A stretch of 8,946 nt of DNA from Solirubrobacterales bacterium (GTDB lineage: Bacteria > Actinomycetota > Thermoleophilia > Solirubrobacterales > 70-9). The position numbers were made by a program, and so were the translations under genes. Shown here one piece after another: positions 5,407-8,946 of the stretch (position 1 is its first letter; the number at the start of each line of letters is the position of its first letter). The stretch spans positions 1 to 8,946 of the forward strand of contig JASLIG010000128.1 in the NCBI GenBank assembly GCA_030152805.1, written 5' to 3'. The notes under the pieces are model-generated. The model was given only the letters and a program-made list of their open reading frames with translations. It was not told the DNA's origin and did no database searches.

Positions 5407-5412
5407 TACCCT
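5407..5412 (+). promoter_or_regulatory. Candidate -10 box for the aldehyde dehydrogenase gene
   Basis: TACCCT, within GGCTACCCTT, fits TANNNT. It overlaps the left arm of the inverted repeat at 5408-5431, so a protein bound to the repeat would cover the promoter. No clear -35 is visible. Transcription would start near 5419 and give a leader of about 30 bases containing the ribosome site. Confidence 0.35.
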
Positions 5413-5431
5413 TGGCTGACCAGCCAAGGGT
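5408..5431. repeat. Perfect 10-bp inverted repeat, operator or leader hairpin
   Basis: The arms ACCCTTGGCT (5408-5417) and AGCCAAGGGT (5422-5431) are exact reverse complements around the 4-base loop GACC. The repeat lies 38 bases after the HD-GYP stop and just before the GAGGAAGGGAG ribosome site of the next gene. It could be a regulator-binding site, a 5' leader hairpin, or a terminator for the HD-GYP gene; no T-run follows, which argues against a classical terminator. Position over a candidate -10 favours an operator. Confidence 0.6.
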
Positions 5432-5449
5432 CGAGGAAGGGAGTCACCG

Positions 5450-7024
5450 GTGGAGAGCGGCACTGTGGAGACGGGCACGGCGGAGGTCACCAGCTCGAAC
5501 GGCGACGGTGCGCCGGCCGCCGAACGGATCGAGGTCCTCAACCCGGCGAACGGAGAGGCGGTCGACTCGATCCAGGTAGACACGCCGGCGACGATCGCAG
5601 CCACGGTCGCTCGCGTCCGCGCCAACCAGGCCGAGTGGGAGGCAATGGGAATCGAGGGCCGCTACCACTGGCTCGGCAAGCTGCGCGACTGGATCCTCGA
5701 CAACGTCGAGGAGATCTCCGACACGGTGCAGTCGGAAACCGGCAAGGTCCGCGGCGACATCGCCGCCGAACTGTTCTACGTCACCGACCTGATCAACTTC
5801 TATGGGGCCAACGCCGAGAAGTTCATCGGCGATGAAGCGGTCCGCCCCCACTCGCCGCTGGTTGCCTCGAAGAAGCTCGTTATCCAATACCGGCCGCATC
5901 CGGTGGTGGGTGTGATCAGCCCCTGGAACTTCCCCCTGGCGATGGGTCTTGGCGACTCGATCCCGGCTCTGCAGGCGGGCGCCGCCGTGGTGGTCAAGCC
6001 CTCCGAGTTCACGCCCCTCAGCCTGATCGAGGTGATCGAAGCCTGGAGGAAGGCGATCGGTGCCCCGGACGTCTTCGACTGCGTGCTCGGCACCGGCGAG
6101 GCCGGGAGCTCGCTGATCGACCACGTCGACTGCGTCCAATTCACCGGTTCCGACCGAACCGGGCGCAAGGTCATGGCCCGTGCGGCAGAGACCCTGACGC
6201 CCGTCAGCCTCGAGCTTGGGGGCAAGGACCCGATGATCGTGCTTGCCGATGCCGATGTCGATCGCGCCGCCAACGCCGCCACCTGGGGCGGGATGTACAA
6301 CTCGGGCCAGGTCTGCCTCTCGGTCGAGCGGATCTACGTCGAGGAGCCCGTCTACGACGAGTTCGTCGCCAAGCTGACCAAGAAGGTCAGCAGCCTGCGC
6401 CAGGGCACGGATGGCCGCAAGCCCGAGAAGGACGTCGGCGCGATGACCTCGCCGAACCAGTCGGCGGTGGTCGAGGACCAGGTCAACGACGCCCTCGCCA
6501 ACGGCGCCCGCGCCCTGACCGGCGGCAAGCGGGCGGCTGGTCCCGGTGACTACTTCGAGCCGACCGTCCTGGTCGACGTCGACCACTCGATGAAGGTGAT
6601 GCGCGACGAGACCTTCGGGCCGGTCGTCGGCGTGATGAAGGTGCGCGACTCCGAGGAGGCGATCCGCCTCGCCAACGACACCCGTTACGGCCTCGCCGCC
6701 TCGGTCTTCGGCGAGAAGAACCGCGCCGAAGGGATCGCGCGCCGGATCGAGGCCGGCTCGGTGAACGTCAACGACGTGATCACCAACATGCTGGCGATGA
6801 GCGTGCCGATGGGCGGCTGGAAGGAGTCAGGCATCGGCTTCCGGCATGGGGAGTACGGGATCAGGAAGTACTGCCGCCCCGAGTCGATCGTCGTCACCCG
6901 CTTCGGTGGCAAGGACGAACCGTCCTGGTACCCCTACACCAAGAGGCGACGCGGACTGGTGAACCGGGCTGCCACGGCGTTCATCGCGCGCGACTGGCGC
7001 CGCCGCCTTGGCTTGCGTCGCTGA
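5450..7024 (+). CDS. NAD-type aldehyde dehydrogenase (succinate-semialdehyde dehydrogenase-like)
   Basis: A 524-residue aldehyde dehydrogenase that oxidises an aldehyde to its acid in the cytosol. Key residues: N160 (SPWNFPL, oxyanion hole), K183 and E186 (VVKPSEFTP; a glutamate here usually means NAD rather than NADP), E255 (LELGGKDP, general base) and the nucleophile C289 (NSGQVCLSVERIYV). ETFGPVVGV and the C-terminal SVPMGGWKESGIGFRHG are also family-typical. The overall wording (GVISPWNFPL, ELGGKDPMIV, C-L-S-V-E-R-I-Y-V) is close to what I recall of actinobacterial GabD2-type enzymes, so succinate semialdehyde is a reasonable but unproven substrate. The basic tail (KRRRGLVNRAATAFIARDWR) is an add-on beyond the catalytic core and might bind membrane or partner. 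Start GTG 5450 has GAGGAAGGGAG about 7 bases upstream. Confidence 0.92.
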   Translation: MESGTVETGTAEVTSSNGDGAPAAERIEVLNPANGEAVDSIQVDTPATIAATVARVRANQAEWEAMGIEGRYHWLGKLRDWILDNVEEISDTVQSETGKVRGDIAAELFYVTDLINFYGANAEKFIGDEAVRPHSPLVASKKLVIQYRPHPVVGVISPWNFPLAMGLGDSIPALQAGAAVVVKPSEFTPLSLIEVIEAWRKAIGAPDVFDCVLGTGEAGSSLIDHVDCVQFTGSDRTGRKVMARAAETLTPVSLELGGKDPMIVLADADVDRAANAATWGGMYNSGQVCLSVERIYVEEPVYDEFVAKLTKKVSSLRQGTDGRKPEKDVGAMTSPNQSAVVEDQVNDALANGARALTGGKRAAGPGDYFEPTVLVDVDHSMKVMRDETFGPVVGVMKVRDSEEAIRLANDTRYGLAASVFGEKNRAEGIARRIEAGSVNVNDVITNMLAMSVPMGGWKESGIGFRHGEYGIRKYCRPESIVVTRFGGKDEPSWYPYTKRRRGLVNRAATAFIARDWRRRLGLRR

Positions 7025-7040
7025 GCAAAAACGCGCTCGG

Positions 7041-7046
7041 TAGCCT
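7041..7046 (+). promoter_or_regulatory. Candidate -10 box for leaderless metH transcription
   Basis: TAGCCT fits TANNNT and ends 6 bases before ATG 7053, so transcription would start at or within a base of the start codon. No Shine-Dalgarno lies between them (CTTTGG). This is the standard geometry of leaderless actinobacterial genes. Read-through from the aldehyde dehydrogenase 28 bases upstream is also possible. Confidence 0.5.
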
Positions 7047-7052
7047 CTTTGG

Positions 7053-8946
7053 ATGGCCCAGCGTGACTTCATAGCCGCGACCCGCGAGCGCGTCGTCGTC
7101 TTCGACGGCGGTATGGGCGCGACCCTGGAGCAGTTCGAGCTCACTCAAGAGGACTACGGGGGGCTCGAAGGCAAGTGCCATGAGGCGCTGGTGCTCAATC
7201 GGCCCGATGTGATCGAGGGCGTTCACACCTCGATGCTCGAAGCGGGCGCCGAGGTCGTCGAGACCGACAGCTTCCAGGGATCGCGGCTGAAGCTCGAAGA
7301 GTGGGGACTGGGCGAGCACACGCTCGAGATCAATACGAAGGCGGCGGAAATCGCCCGCAGGGCGGCGGGCGAAGATCGCTTCGTCGCCGGCTCGATCGGC
7401 CCGACCGGCTTCCTGCCCGCCTCGACCGACCCCACCCTGGGCGACATCACCTTCGCTCGCCTGGTCGAGGTCTTCGCCGAGCAGGCGCGCGGCCTGGTCG
7501 AGGGCGGCGCCGACCTGGTCATCATCGAGACCGCGCAGGACATCCTCGAGGTCAAGGCGGCGATCTTCGGCGCCCGCGAGGCGTTCGCCGCAACCGGCCG
7601 GACGCTGCCGATCCAGACCAGCGTCTCGCTGCTGCCCCAGGGCGGCAAGATGCTGCTCGGCACCGACATCCAGGCCGTACTGACCACGCTGACGGCTCTC
7701 GAGGTCGACGTGATCGGGCTCAACTGCTCGACCGGCCCAGAGGACATGCGCGACGCGATCCGCTATCTGGGCGAGAGCAGCCCGCTGCCGGTGCACTGCA
7801 TCCCCAACGCCGGCCTGCCCCTGCAGGGGCCCGACGGCGAGACGATCTTCCCCGAAGAGCCGGGACCGCTGGCCGCGACCCTGGGCGAGTTCGTCGAGCG
7901 CTACGGGGTCGGCATCGTCGGCGGCTGCTGCGGAACCACACCCGAGCACATCGCCGCGATTCGGGAAAGGGTCGGCGGTCGCTCGCCGGACGAACGGCCG
8001 GCGCCGGGACCGACGGAGGTCTCCTCGATGATGACCTCCACGCCCCTGGTCCAGGAGCCGCGGCCGACGCTGGTCGGCGAGCGGGTCAACTCGCAGGGCT
8101 CGCGCAAAGCGAAGGAGCTGCTGCTCACCGACGACTACGACGGCCTCGTCCAGGTCGCCGAAGATCAGGTCGAAGGCGGCGCCCACGTGCTCGACGTCTG
8201 CGTCGCGCTGACCGAGCGCCAGGACGAGGACGGCCAGATGAGCGCCGTCGTCAAGCGCGTCTCGCTGACCCAGCCGGCGCCGATCCAGGTCGACTCGACC
8301 GAGCCCGAGGTGATCAAGGCGGCGCTGGAGACGATTCCCGGCCGGGCGATCGTCAACTCGATCAACCTCGAGGCCGGCCGCGACAAGGCCGACGTGGTGG
8401 TCCCGCTGGCGAAGGCGCACGGCGCGGCGCTGATCGCGCTGACGATCGACGAGGTCGGGATGGCGAAGACGGCCGACCGCAAGGTCGAGATCGCCAAGCG
8501 GATCGTCGAGATCGCCTGCGACGAGCACGGGCTCGAGCGCGAGGCGCTGATCTTCGACCTGCTCACCTTCACGCTGACGACCGGCGATGAGGAGTGGCGG
8601 CCCTCGGCGGTGGAGACGATCGAGGGCATCAGCCGGCTGAAGGCGGAGATCCCCGGCGTGAAGACCTCGCTCGGCGTCTCCAACGTCTCCTTCGGCGTCT
8701 CGCCGCGGCCGCGGGCAGTGCTCAACTCGGTCTTCCTGCACCACTGCGTCGAGGCCGGGCTCGACCTGGCGATGGTCAACCCGAACCACATCACGCCCTA
8801 CGGCGAGATCCCCGCGGACGAGCGCGAGTTGACCGACGACCTCGTCTTCAACCGCAAGCCCGACGCGCTCGAGCGCTTCATCGCCCACTTCGAGTCCAAG
8901 GGCGAGGAGGACGAGGCCGAGGCGGCCGACCCGACCGCGGGCATGG
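7053..8946 (+). CDS. metH: Cobalamin-dependent methionine synthase, N-terminal half (partial)
   Basis: The frame is open from ATG 7053 to the right edge (631 codons; full MetH is about 1,150-1,230). MetH moves the methyl group of methyl-tetrahydrofolate to homocysteine through cobalamin. Residues 1-312 are the homocysteine-binding barrel: FDGGMGATLEQF, ETDSFQGSRLKL (a variant of the usual ETNTF), GSIGPTGFLP, IIETAQDILEVKAA, and the zinc ligands C225 (GLNCSTGP) and C292-C293 (GGCCGTTPEH). After a linker (313-338) comes the methyltetrahydrofolate-binding barrel, from VGERVNSQGSRKAKELL (N346) through GGAHVLDVCVALTERQDEDG, PIQVDSTEPEVIKAALE, GRAIVNSINLEAG, TSLGVSNVSFGV and AMVNPNHITPY. It ends in an acidic linker (ESKGEEDEAEAADP) leading to the cobalamin module beyond the edge. 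The 28-base gap after the dehydrogenase has no SD; no cobalamin or SAM riboswitch fits there. Confidence 0.95.
   Translation, partial: MAQRDFIAATRERVVVFDGGMGATLEQFELTQEDYGGLEGKCHEALVLNRPDVIEGVHTSMLEAGAEVVETDSFQGSRLKLEEWGLGEHTLEINTKAAEIARRAAGEDRFVAGSIGPTGFLPASTDPTLGDITFARLVEVFAEQARGLVEGGADLVIIETAQDILEVKAAIFGAREAFAATGRTLPIQTSVSLLPQGGKMLLGTDIQAVLTTLTALEVDVIGLNCSTGPEDMRDAIRYLGESSPLPVHCIPNAGLPLQGPDGETIFPEEPGPLAATLGEFVERYGVGIVGGCCGTTPEHIAAIRERVGGRSPDERPAPGPTEVSSMMTSTPLVQEPRPTLVGERVNSQGSRKAKELLLTDDYDGLVQVAEDQVEGGAHVLDVCVALTERQDEDGQMSAVVKRVSLTQPAPIQVDSTEPEVIKAALETIPGRAIVNSINLEAGRDKADVVVPLAKAHGAALIALTIDEVGMAKTADRKVEIAKRIVEIACDEHGLEREALIFDLLTFTLTTGDEEWRPSAVETIEGISRLKAEIPGVKTSLGVSNVSFGVSPRPRAVLNSVFLHHCVEAGLDLAMVNPNHITPYGEIPADERELTDDLVFNRKPDALERFIAHFESKGEEDEAEAADPTAGM

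Noticed and set aside
5408..5431. Inverted repeat as an intrinsic terminator of the HD-GYP gene
   Set aside because: No T-run follows the stem, and it sits over the next gene's likely promoter. Kept as an inverted repeat of open function.
5444..6586. 380-codon minus-strand frame opposite the aldehyde dehydrogenase
   Set aside because: Shadow of a gene with all catalytic residues on the plus strand; no independent motif or ribosome site.
7025..7052. Cobalamin or SAM riboswitch before metH
   Set aside because: The gap is only 28 bases, far too short for either aptamer, and the preceding coding sequence shows no aptamer motifs.
6981..8888. 635-codon open frame on the minus strand
   Set aside because: Mirror of the metH reading frame; low-complexity Arg/Asp/Leu-rich translation without family motifs.

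Overview
The window looks like chromosomal DNA from a GC-rich actinobacterium. The most likely placement is the deep-branching Thermoleophilia/Solirubrobacterales group. This is inferred from base composition, a Mce-type YrbE permease pair, several starts with no Shine-Dalgarno but a TANNNT box just upstream, and a small secreted protein of a type I recall from that group. No mobile element, CRISPR array, rRNA or tRNA was seen.

Layout. (1) At 1-1184, minus strand, are two overlapping MlaE/YrbE-type ABC permease genes, the start of an Mce lipid-import operon that leaves the window on the left. (2) At 1287-3118, plus strand, a small lipoprotein overlaps by 4 bases with a lipoprotein of the PQQ-type sugar dehydrogenase (six-bladed beta-propeller) family. 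(3) At 3115-3744, minus strand, is a secreted protein of unknown function that ends tail to tail on the dehydrogenase gene. (4) At 4053-5369, plus strand and divergent from it, is a membrane-anchored HD-GYP phosphodiesterase. (5) At 5450-7024 is an NAD-type aldehyde dehydrogenase. (6) From 7053 to the right edge is the N-terminal half of cobalamin-dependent methionine synthase (metH).

The most interesting part is the roughly 310-base divergent region at 3745-4052. On the minus strand it carries a clear cyclic di-GMP-I (GEMM-I) riboswitch in the leader of the secreted-protein gene. The ribosome-binding region of that gene is complementary to the conserved aptamer core (9 consecutive pairs, 11 of 12 overall), which suggests a translational ON switch. 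A sigma-28/WhiG/FliA-type promoter (TAAA-N15-GCCGATAC) lies at the right distance upstream. The divergent neighbour is a likely c-di-GMP-degrading enzyme and has its own GCCGATAA box. The locus therefore appears to join c-di-GMP sensing, c-di-GMP breakdown and an alternative sigma factor in the control of one exported protein. The individual motifs are read directly from the sequence. The circuit logic is inference.

The other genes look like ordinary metabolism and envelope functions. Noted details are translational coupling by ATGA/GTGA overlaps, a perfect 10-bp inverted repeat before the aldehyde dehydrogenase, and a probable leaderless metH start.
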